Assembly: GCA_023300065.1 (NCBI GenBank)
Contig: JALZWJ010000214.1
Span: 1-5,667, forward strand
Length of the DNA stretch: 5,667 bases
Origin: Akkermansiaceae bacterium
Lineage (GTDB): Bacteria; Verrucomicrobiota; Verrucomicrobiia; Verrucomicrobiales; Akkermansiaceae
Reading direction: 5' to 3'
Positions 1-5,667 of this stretch are shown here, piece by piece. Within the stretch, counting starts at the first letter, position 1, and each line of letters opens with the position of its first letter. The notes beneath the pieces are model-generated. The model saw nothing but the letters and a program-made list of their open reading frames with translations. It was not told where the DNA came from and searched no databases. The translations under genes and the position numbers were made by a program.

Positions 1-34
1 GGGGGGCGGGGAAGAGTGATGGAGTTTATAGGCG
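1..34. other. Left flank downstream of the last sulfatase, no gene seen
   Basis: Only 34 bases follow the TAG stop. On the coding strand they end in a C-rich run (CCCCGCCCCCC). A 4-bp stem with a 3-base loop (28-38) spans the stop codon, but it is too weak and lacks a following T-run, so I do not call a terminator. No further start or gene can be identified here. Confidence 0.5.
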
Positions 35-45
35 CTATGGAGTTT
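19..45. repeat. Short direct repeat ATGGAGTTT, two copies
   Basis: The 9-base sequence ATGGAGTTT occurs at 19-27 and again at 37-45 on the plus strand, an 18-base period. The right copy lies in the last codons of the sulfatase gene and the left copy is just downstream of the stop. It is visible directly, but short enough to be chance or an old local duplication. No function is assigned. Confidence 0.3.
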
Positions 46-1537
46 CGGGGACCCAGCTGGGGATGCCCTTTTCTTTGAGCTGTTTCGCTTGGAGGATTTG
101 GAGGAAGTAGTCACCTTGCTTAGGTGTTTTTAATCCTTCGTTGATGGCGAGAGGAGCTTGGACGGATTGCCACCAGTCTTCGTATTCTTTTTGGAGTTTT
201 GCGACGACGTTGGGGTGCTTGGCGGCGAGGTCGTTTTCCTGCATGAGGTCATTGTTGACGTCGAAGAGTTGCTCGTTGTGGACGAGGCGCCATTTCTGGG
301 TGCGGACGGCGCATACGAATTTTGCTTTCTCTTTGGTGAGGCCCTTGGTGCCCCAGCGGCCTTTGTTGAAGAAGAGGGTGCGGTCGGCCCATGCTGCGGA
401 GGGGTTTTCGAGGAGAGGGAGGAGTGAGCGGCCTCCGGGGGGGAGCTTACTCTCGGGGACTTTGGCTCCGGTGAGGGCGCAAAAGGTTTTGTAGAAGTCG
501 ATGTCGGCGGCGAGGGCGGGGATGTCGGTTCCGTCTTTGGTTTTTCCTTTGAGATACCAGAACGACGGGACACGGGTGCCGCCTTCCCAGAGGGAGTTTT
601 TGGTGCCTTTCATGTGGGCATTGAAGGCGGTTTCTTGTTTCCCGTTCACTTTGAAGCGGCCCATGGACATGCCGTTGTCAGTCATGAAGATGACGAGGGT
701 GTTTTCGAGTTGGTTCCACTCTTCGAGCTTCTTCATGAGGAGCCCGAAGTTGGTGTCGATGTTCTCGATCATGCCATAGCGGGCGGCGGCTTTTCCATCG
801 AAGCCGAGGTCTTTGAAGCGCTTGATGTTTTCTTGCGGGGCAAAGAAGGGGCCGTGAGGGGCGTTGAGAGAGATGTAGGAGAAGTAGGGTTGCTTGGCTT
901 CGATCTGCTCCTTCATCCAGCCGAGGGCGGCTTGGAAGAAGACATCGGTGCAGAAGCCTTTCGTTTTGACGACGGTCTCATTGTGGAGGATGAGGTTGTC
1001 GAAGTATTTGGCATCCTTGTTACCGATGAAGTCGCCAAAGACTTCTTGGCCGAGTCCTCCTGCGCCGTGGATGAAGACTTCATCGAACCCGCGATTATTT
1101 GGGAGGTATTCTTCGCCTTCGTCACCGAGGTGCCACTTGCCGAAGATGCCGTTTTTGTATCCGGCCTTTTGGATGGCTTGGGGGAAGGTGGTGACGTCGA
1201 GAGCGAGGCGCTCGCGGCAGAGGATGGTGTGGGAGACGCCGACGGCAAAGGGAGGCCGACCGCTCATGAGGGCGGCGCGAGTTGGAGTGCAGGTGGGGTT
1301 GACTTGGAACTGGGTGAAGCGGGTGGATTTTTTATAAAAGGCGTCGATGTTGGGAGTCTTGAGATAGGGGTTTCCCATGCAAGAGAGGTCGCCCATGCCT
1401 TGGTCGTCGGTCAGGACGTAGACGATGTTTGGACGGCTAGCCTTGAGCGGCAAGGACGGCTGCCCCTCTTGTGCGCCCGCAGGGAGGCAGGCGGTGATGA
1501 GGGTGATTTTAGTGAGCCATTTTCTCAGGATTTTCAT
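35..1537 (-). CDS. Exported Cys-type sulfatase, second of the paralogous pair
   Basis: Predicted S1 sulfatase, 500 residues, starting one base after the stop of its paralogue (TAA-A-ATG), so translational coupling is likely. The N-terminus is a signal peptide with two readings: Sec cleavage after AGA22, or a lipobox I-T-A-Cys17 that would make it a lipoprotein. Active-site residues: Asp44-Asp45 in TDDQG, Cys83 in CTPTR (formylglycine site), Lys134/His136 in GKWH, His228 in APHGP, Asp287-Asn288 in TDNG, Lys313 in the K-N-S-L-W-E-G-G segment. It shares HGAGG.GQ, KTKG.CTDVFFQ and the GIP.W tail with its neighbour. It differs by a longer loop at about 294-308, a shorter loop after NKGRW (391-395), and loss of the usual H-.-D-.-.-P-T element (ADIDFYKT, 344-351). 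Its codons favour C at the third base more than the neighbours. It probably acts on a related but not identical sulfate position; substrate unknown. Confidence 0.93.
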   Translation of the reverse strand: MKILRKWLTKITLITACLPAGAQEGQPSLPLKASRPNIVYVLTDDQGMGDLSCMGNPYLKTPNIDAFYKKSTRFTQFQVNPTCTPTRAALMSGRPPFAVGVSHTILCRERLALDVTTFPQAIQKAGYKNGIFGKWHLGDEGEEYLPNNRGFDEVFIHGAGGLGQEVFGDFIGNKDAKYFDNLILHNETVVKTKGFCTDVFFQAALGWMKEQIEAKQPYFSYISLNAPHGPFFAPQENIKRFKDLGFDGKAAARYGMIENIDTNFGLLMKKLEEWNQLENTLVIFMTDNGMSMGRFKVNGKQETAFNAHMKGTKNSLWEGGTRVPSFWYLKGKTKDGTDIPALAADIDFYKTFCALTGAKVPESKLPPGGRSLLPLLENPSAAWADRTLFFNKGRWGTKGLTKEKAKFVCAVRTQKWRLVHNEQLFDVNNDLMQENDLAAKHPNVVAKLQKEYEDWWQSVQAPLAINEGLKTPKQGDYFLQILQAKQLKEKGIPSWVPETP

Positions 1538-1538
1538 T

Positions 1539-3005
1539 TTAAAGCTTCGGAGCGATCCACGCTGGGATGCCGCCTTCAGCTTTCTGCTTTAGATAGCTAG
1601 CTTCAAAGGGCTTCTCGACATCGAGTGAGGCATCTTCATTTACCATAAGCGGGCGGGCCTTTTTCCAAAACCCTTCGTAGGCTTGCATCAATTCCGCCAC
1701 CACTTCCGGGTGATCTTTGATGACGTTGGTTCTCTCTCCGGGATCGTTCTCGATATCATAGAGGGTCTCCTGACCTACGAGTCGCCATTTTTCATTCCTT
1801 ACCGCAAATTTTCCATACTTGTGGACATCTGGATTAGGATCTCCCTTTCCATGAACGCCTTCCATTCCAGCTTTGGCCCAGCGACCGGAGTGAAAATAAA
1901 GATGCCGTTCGGCCCACTCCGCCTTTGGATTCTTGAGAAGAGAAAATAGACTGCGGCCCTCTAGCTTGAGATCTGAAATATCCGCCCCGGCCACTTCGGC
2001 AAGGGTTGGGAAGATGTCGATGTGCCGTGCGAGTTGGCGAAAGTCCTGTCCCGGCTTCGTGGTGCCAGGGAGTCGGAAAAAGAGAGGGACCCGTGACCCG
2101 CCTTCGTTGATCGTGCCCTTTCCGCCTTTCATCCCTGCGTTATAGATCCGTGATCCTTTGGCGCTCCCGTTGTCGGTCGTGAAGATGAGCAGTGTGTTAT
2201 TGGCCAAGCCCCATTCCTCCAGCTTCTTGACTAACAAACCTACGTTATCATCGATATTGGTGATCATACCAAAGAAGGAGGCCGTTTTCTCGTCCTTCAC
2301 TTTTCCCTGATATTTTTCCCTGTAATCATCCCCTACGATGAAGGGACCATGAGGTGCATTGGTAGGGATGTAGGCAAAGAAGGGCTGCTCCTTTTGCTCA
2401 CGAATCCAGCCCAGCGCTTCTTGGAAGAAAACATCGGTGCAGTAGCCCTTTGTCTTCACAAATTTACCATTGTGACGGATCGTGGGGTCGAAATATTTGT
2501 TCCCGGGAACATCCCCCTGACTGCCCTTAAAGCGCTGCCCAATTCCGCCCGCTCCGTGAACGAAGACTTCATCGAAACCTCGACTTTCAGGCTGGTAAGG
2601 ATCGGTTTCTCCGAGGTGCCATTTCCCAAAAATCCCGGTGGCATAGCCCGCTTTCTGCAGAGTTTCTGCGACAGTAGGCAGGCCGAGAGCCATGCGCTCA
2701 CGTTCCAAAATGGTGTGAGTCACTCCTGCTTCAAAAGGATTACGACCGGACATGAGTGCCGCTCGGGTCGGGGCGCAAGTCGGGCTGACGTGGTAGTTGG
2801 TAAATCTCGCGCTTTCGGCATGGAGCTTATCGAGATTTGGAGTCTTTAAAAAAGGGTGACCATGGCAGGCGAGATCGCCATAGCCCTGATCATCGGTCAT
2901 GATGAAGATGATGTTGGGCCGTGATTCCTTCACTGGTTCTTCTGCAAAACCATGTGAGGAGAAGAAAATGGCAATGCTGAGGCCTAAGTATTTCATTCGG
3001 TTCAT
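1539..3005 (-). CDS. Secreted Cys-type sulfatase, first of a paralogous pair
   Basis: Predicted S1 sulfatase, 488 residues from the ATG at 3005. That start begins a good signal peptide (MNRMKYLGLSIAIFFSSHGFA, probable cleavage after Ala21). The frame stays open to an ATG at 3113, but that would add 36 Arg/Lys-rich residues before the signal peptide and overlap the esterase by 80 bases. An ATG at 2996 is also possible. Active-site residues: Asp38-Asp39 in TDDQG, Cys77 in CAPTR (formylglycine site), Lys128/His130 in GKWH, His219 in APHGP, Asp278-Asn279 in TDNG, Lys296 in GGKGTINEGG. A His-Ile-Asp-..-Pro-Thr element (328-334) and LYDI..DPGE..N close the common fold. A tail of about 50 residues ends in GIPAW, shared with the next gene. 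From SRPNI to GKWHLG the pair is ungapped and identical at 68 of 105 positions by hand count. The glycan target is unknown. Confidence 0.93.
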   Translation of the reverse strand: MNRMKYLGLSIAIFFSSHGFAEEPVKESRPNIIFIMTDDQGYGDLACHGHPFLKTPNLDKLHAESARFTNYHVSPTCAPTRAALMSGRNPFEAGVTHTILERERMALGLPTVAETLQKAGYATGIFGKWHLGETDPYQPESRGFDEVFVHGAGGIGQRFKGSQGDVPGNKYFDPTIRHNGKFVKTKGYCTDVFFQEALGWIREQKEQPFFAYIPTNAPHGPFIVGDDYREKYQGKVKDEKTASFFGMITNIDDNVGLLVKKLEEWGLANNTLLIFTTDNGSAKGSRIYNAGMKGGKGTINEGGSRVPLFFRLPGTTKPGQDFRQLARHIDIFPTLAEVAGADISDLKLEGRSLFSLLKNPKAEWAERHLYFHSGRWAKAGMEGVHGKGDPNPDVHKYGKFAVRNEKWRLVGQETLYDIENDPGERTNVIKDHPEVVAELMQAYEGFWKKARPLMVNEDASLDVEKPFEASYLKQKAEGGIPAWIAPKL

Positions 3006-3033
3006 TTTGAATTTTTTAAGATTTTTTTTTGAG
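3006..3033 (-). promoter_or_regulatory. A-rich spacer before the second sulfatase, without Shine-Dalgarno
   Basis: This is the longest gap inside the cluster, 28 bases. On the coding strand it holds a run of nine A residues and then a second A-rich block directly before the ATG. No AGGAGG-like element and no stable hairpin is visible, so it does not look like an internal terminator. An A-rich, unstructured leader is a known way to start translation without Shine-Dalgarno pairing. It is too short to hold a full promoter, although one could lie inside the end of the esterase gene. Confidence 0.35.
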
Positions 3034-4014
3034 TCAGTCACGACTCTTATTCTTTGCTTCCTTTTTGGGGAGTCCCGCAATCGCCTTCTCAGTCCACTCC
3101 GAGACATGGTCATTTCCGGTAATGAACTCGTTCTTCACCAAAAAGGCATCGGCCTTCGTGAGCACGTCTTCGAACACTTTTCGGCCGCCCGTTGAGATGT
3201 GAAAAAAGCCATGAACTTGGCCTTTGTAGATATGCGATGCAGACTGGTTTCCTGCTTCTTCCATCTTCTTCTGAAATCTCTTAATGGTGGCAACTGGGGC
3301 ATGACTATCGCGATCACCAAAAAATGAAATCGTCGGTGGGAGTCCTTCACGAATGTTATGAATGGGCGAGATTTCTTCCCAGTAGTCTTTGATACGATTA
3401 TGCCCAAATCCATTCGGGCCATTGTCGTAGACAGGGTTAAAAAGCATCAAGGCATTCGGAAGGGCAGAGACTTTACTGTTTGGTTTTGTATCGATCTTGG
3501 GGCACATCGCGCAAGCTGCGGCAACATGACCACCCGCTGAGCCACCGCCGACCGCGATTTTTTCGGGGTCGATTCCGAACTCTTTTGCGCGGGAGCGGAC
3601 GTAGCGGATCGCGGTCTTACCATCTTCCGCGCAATTTCTGGGACTCGCTTGATGGGTGTGCTTGGTTCGGTATTGAGCCGAGATGGCGACTAAGCCTCTC
3701 GATGAAAAATACTTAGCGTATCCATAGAATTGTGAGGTGTCGCCGCGATTCCAGCCACCACCAAAAAAGAGAATGATACAGCCCTTGTTTTCATCGGTTT
3801 TGTGATCTTCGGGGAAGAAAAAATCCAACTTCAGGGGTGAGCCTTTAGCGGGTTGAAAAAATTCCACCGTCTTATCCGGCTGAAAGCCCAGTGCCCGAGG
3901 ATGTTTCTCGATTGGGCTTTGGGATTTAGCCTGTGCGAACGATTGATTCAGAGCAAATAAATGACTCAAAATTAAGACGATAACCATGAACATGCGAGTG
4001 GTGATGTTTTTCAT
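3034..4014 (-). CDS. Secreted alpha/beta hydrolase, acetyl/carboxyl-esterase type
   Basis: Predicted serine esterase of 326 residues, resembling the Abhydrolase_3 / BD-FAE-like group used to remove acetyl or feruloyl groups from polysaccharides. Residues 1 to about 27-29 form a signal peptide with hydrophobic core MVIVLILSHLFAL and possible cleavage at SFA27 or AQA29. The oxyanion-hole region is FFGGGW (83-88), with Phe where hormone-sensitive-lipase relatives have His. The nucleophile elbow is GGGSAGG (156-162) with Ser159. Asp236 in GDRDSHAP and His268 in VHGFF complete a plausible triad. The last 30 or so residues form a hydrophilic, Lys-rich tail beyond the fold. The ATG lies 7 bases after the preceding sulfatase stop (spacer AATCCTT, no Shine-Dalgarno), so co-translation is likely. 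Sitting between sulfatases suggests it deacylates the same glycan. The true acyl substrate is unknown; peptidase or lipase activity is less likely but not excluded. Confidence 0.88.
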   Translation of the reverse strand: MKNITTRMFMVIVLILSHLFALNQSFAQAKSQSPIEKHPRALGFQPDKTVEFFQPAKGSPLKLDFFFPEDHKTDENKGCIILFFGGGWNRGDTSQFYGYAKYFSSRGLVAISAQYRTKHTHQASPRNCAEDGKTAIRYVRSRAKEFGIDPEKIAVGGGSAGGHVAAACAMCPKIDTKPNSKVSALPNALMLFNPVYDNGPNGFGHNRIKDYWEEISPIHNIREGLPPTISFFGDRDSHAPVATIKRFQKKMEEAGNQSASHIYKGQVHGFFHISTGGRKVFEDVLTKADAFLVKNEFITGNDHVSEWTEKAIAGLPKKEAKNKSRD

Positions 4015-4021
4015 AAGGATT

Positions 4022-5557
4022 CTATTTTTCGTTTTTAAAGTCGGCTTCCGTCATCCAGGACAGCTGTTTCCAGTAGCCGGTATCGTTCGGCTGAGTCGCT
4101 CCGGGAGAGGTTCTCCCATTCACGACGATCTCGGTGATTTTCTTTTGCAGAGCGGCGACTTTCCCCGGATCACTCGCGGCTAGATTTGTCTTTTCTGCGG
4201 GATCAGCTTGCAGGTCGTAGAGTTCTGCTTTTTCCTTTTTGGTTGGCAAGACGAGCTTCCATTTCCCTTCGGTAATGGAGTAGCGATCTTCCCCTTCTCC
4301 GCGATTGATGAGAGGGAGTCTTTTATGATTTGCTGCGGGATCTTTCAGGATCACGGCGAAGCTTTGGCTGTCTTCACCTGCCGTGTCAGGCAAAGTCACG
4401 CCTGTGAGTTCGGCGAAAGTTGCTAGTAAATCAACCTGCCCCACCAGCTTGTCAGAAGAACGCCCGGGCTCCATGATACCTTTTGGCCAACGCACGAGGA
4501 AAGGCACGCGATGCCCACCTTCGTAGACAGAGCGCTTACCCTCGCGGTAGCCACCTCGGCTATCGTGATCAAAGTCCTCAATCCGCGCAGGCCACGACCT
4601 TTCAGGGCCATTGTCACTGCTAAAGACGATCATGGTATCATCTTCGAGACCGGAAGATTTCAGGAAATCTAGGATGCGCCCGATGTGGTGATCCGTCTCG
4701 ATCATGAACTCGCCATAGGCTCCCGCTTTCCCCTGCCCGTGAAACTTAGGCAAAGGACAGACGGGATAATGAGGCGAGGTGTAAGGGAGGTAGAGGAAGA
4801 AGGGCTTTCCTTTCTTCGCATCGGCAGTCTTGCTTTTCATCCACTCGATCGACTTATCGGTGAAGCGGGTCAGGCATTGATTATCGATGAAGTCAGGAGC
4901 GATTTCCATACCACCCCTTTCGCGATACGGCGGCATGATGCGATAGTCCGAGTGACGCTTATTCTTTTTTTTACTCGTGAAAACAGTGGGCGGAACCGTG
5001 GCGTGGCGCCCCTCGAACCAAGCCAACACTCCAAAGTTGAGAGAGGCTGGGATGCCGTAGAAATAGTCGAACCCCTTATCGAGCGGCATGTCTTTGGTGG
5101 GCTTTGACCAATCTCGCTTCCCCTTCTTACCGGGGAAGTCCATTCCTAAGTGCCACTTCCCCACCATTCCAGTGTGGTAGCCTTGATCACGAAGTAAGGA
5201 GGCTAAGGTCATGCGACCATCTGCAATCATGCACTTTGCTTCGGCTCCTAAAACCCCAGTCTTGCGATTTGTCCGCCAGGGATAACGACCTGTCAGCAAG
5301 CTATAGCGGCTCGGGCTGCAGACCGAGTCAGCGCTGTGGCCGTTCGTGAAGGCGATCCCTTCCTTCACCAAGCGATCCAGATTAGGAGTCTGGAATTTTG
5401 CTTCAGGGTTCAGAGCACTGACATCGCCGTAACCTTGATCGTCGGTATAGATGACGATGATATTGGGCTTAGTCTCAGCAGCTGCTGATTGAATCCCCCA
5501 CCCTGCTACCATCGAGCAAAGGAGCCAGGTCGGAACGATACGTCTGATTTTTTTCAT
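4022..5557 (-). CDS. Secreted Cys-type sulfatase (arylsulfatase A-like, S1 family)
   Basis: Predicted hydrolase of sulfate esters, 511 residues, a usual length for family S1. Residues 1-27 look like a Sec signal peptide: a basic MKKIRR start, a hydrophobic core, and probable cleavage after SAAA27. The alkaline-phosphatase-fold motifs follow in order. Metal-binding Asp39-Asp40 lie in TDDQG. CSPSR at 80-84 is followed by TGR, with Cys80 the residue converted to formylglycine. Lys134/His136 lie in GKWH, His263 in SPHYP, Asp315-Asn316 in SDNG, and Lys341 in the K-R-S-V-Y-E-G-G segment. The C-terminal subdomain carries the usual W-K-L and LYDL..DP.E..NLA elements (about 433-459). A loop at 196-203 is Lys/Arg-rich. 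It is clearly more distant from the two other sulfatases here than they are from each other, so it probably removes a different sulfate. It ends 7 bases before the esterase. The substrate is unknown; GAG, fucoidan, carrageenan or another glycan are all possible. Confidence 0.95.
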   Translation of the reverse strand: MKKIRRIVPTWLLCSMVAGWGIQSAAAETKPNIIVIYTDDQGYGDVSALNPEAKFQTPNLDRLVKEGIAFTNGHSADSVCSPSRYSLLTGRYPWRTNRKTGVLGAEAKCMIADGRMTLASLLRDQGYHTGMVGKWHLGMDFPGKKGKRDWSKPTKDMPLDKGFDYFYGIPASLNFGVLAWFEGRHATVPPTVFTSKKKNKRHSDYRIMPPYRERGGMEIAPDFIDNQCLTRFTDKSIEWMKSKTADAKKGKPFFLYLPYTSPHYPVCPLPKFHGQGKAGAYGEFMIETDHHIGRILDFLKSSGLEDDTMIVFSSDNGPERSWPARIEDFDHDSRGGYREGKRSVYEGGHRVPFLVRWPKGIMEPGRSSDKLVGQVDLLATFAELTGVTLPDTAGEDSQSFAVILKDPAANHKRLPLINRGEGEDRYSITEGKWKLVLPTKKEKAELYDLQADPAEKTNLAASDPGKVAALQKKITEIVVNGRTSPGATQPNDTGYWKQLSWMTEADFKNEK

Positions 5558-5568
5558 AGGGAGGATTT
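5558..5568 (-). promoter_or_regulatory. Intergenic leader of the first complete sulfatase, without Shine-Dalgarno
   Basis: The 11 bases between the upstream stop and the ATG read AAATCCTCCCT on the coding strand. This is pyrimidine-rich, the opposite of an AGGAGG ribosome-binding site. The nearest purine cluster (GAAG) lies about 15-18 bases before the ATG, which is too far for a normal site. The start itself is well supported by the signal peptide that follows directly. Initiation may therefore rely on coupling to the upstream gene or on an SD-independent mechanism. Confidence 0.4.
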
Positions 5569-5667
5569 TTACTTCGATTGGAAATCCAGATGCAACTTCA
5601 CGAGAATGGAAGCCTTACTCTTTTTCCGCCAATTCTTAAGCTCTTGCTTCATTAATACTGTCCATCC
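5569..5667 (-). CDS. 3' end of an unidentified upstream CDS (possibly another sulfatase)
   Basis: An open frame enters from the right edge and runs 32 codons to a TAA stop at 5571-5569, only 11 bases before the next start. The visible residues are basic and include the segment LKNWRKKSKASI. Many bacterial S1 sulfatases end with a pattern of Leu, one or two residues, Trp-Arg-Lys, then Ala a few residues later, so this could be the tail of another sulfatase. That is inference from a very short stretch; no catalytic motif is inside the window. An in-frame ATG occurs at codon 6, but there is no reason to regard it as a start. The short spacing suggests co-transcription with the sulfatase that follows. 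It could equally be the end of any other CDS, or a chance open frame. Confidence 0.5.
   Translation of the reverse strand, partial: GWTVLMKQELKNWRKKSKASILVKLHLDFQSK

Larger units (their letters stand above)
35..5667 (-). other. Putative desulfation/deacylation operon
   Basis: Five consecutive same-strand reading frames are separated by 11, 7, 28 and 1 bases, with no spacer long enough for an ordinary promoter plus leader. All four complete products carry export signals, and all fit removal of ester groups (sulfate or acyl) from a glycan. Together this supports one transcription unit entering from the right. No transporter, regulator, glycoside hydrolase, lyase or sulfatase maturase is inside the window, so it is probably part of a larger locus. 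Confidence 0.75.

Noticed and set aside
28..38. Small inverted repeat ATAG-GCG-CTAT as a terminator
   Set aside because: The stem is only 4 bp, spans the stop codon and has no T-run after it on the coding strand.
614..1600. A 328-codon open frame on the plus strand, opposite the last sulfatase
   Set aside because: It is antisense to a gene with complete sulfatase motifs, has biased Glu/Asp/Gly/Val composition typical of a shadow of a C-ending-codon gene, and shows no recognisable domain.
2349..2849. Plus-strand open frames of 60-170 codons opposite the second sulfatase
   Set aside because: They lie wholly antisense to a conserved catalytic domain, with no domain signature; treated as shadows.
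3006..3033. A9 run and A-rich block as an intrinsic terminator between the esterase and the second sulfatase
   Set aside because: On the coding strand the run is A rather than T and no GC-rich hairpin precedes it.
3006..3113. Extended N-terminus for the second sulfatase from the ATG at 3113
   Set aside because: It would overlap the esterase by 80 bases and place 36 very basic residues before a good signal peptide; the ATG at 3005 fits better.
1..5667. CRISPR array, tRNA, insertion sequence or phage element
   Set aside because: No repeat-spacer pattern, clover-leaf-like segment, terminal inverted repeats or transposase motifs were seen; coding sequence fills almost the whole window.

Overview
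The window is a compact, minus-strand cluster of carbohydrate-active sulfatases with one esterase. Four complete genes run from the right edge to the left edge. The tail of a fifth gene enters at the right edge. The spacers are 11, 7, 28 and 1 bases (right to left), which suggests one transcription unit. Its promoter and first gene lie beyond position 5667. No convincing terminator is visible in the 34 bases left of the last stop.

In transcription order: (a) 5569-5667, the last 32 codons of an unidentified CDS whose ending loosely resembles a sulfatase C-terminus; (b) 4022-5557, an exported Cys-type sulfatase with the classical C-S-P-S-R motif; (c) 3034-4014, an exported alpha/beta hydrolase (acetyl/carboxyl-esterase type); (d) 1539-3005, an exported Cys-type sulfatase with C-A-P-T-R; (e) 35-1537, a paralogue of (d) with C-T-P-T-R. 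The catalytic residues expected of each family appear to be present in all four complete proteins, and no frameshift is seen.

The likely joint role is stripping sulfate and acyl esters from a decorated polysaccharide outside the cytoplasm, so that glycoside hydrolases or lyases encoded elsewhere can act. A marine sulfated glycan would fit, but the substrate cannot be read from this sequence. The sulfatases need a formylglycine-generating maturase, which is not in the window.

The organism is probably a heterotrophic member of the Planctomycetota-Verrucomicrobiota group, where dense sulfatase clusters with FGGGW-type esterases are common. This is inferred from protein style and gene organisation, not from a marker gene. 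None of the four complete genes has a convincing Shine-Dalgarno sequence.

The most unusual points are the codon-usage contrast between the two neighbouring paralogous sulfatases, a possible lipobox in the last gene, and structural differences between the paralogues that suggest different substrates. I did not see RNA genes, CRISPR arrays, mobile elements or a clearly new kind of system.
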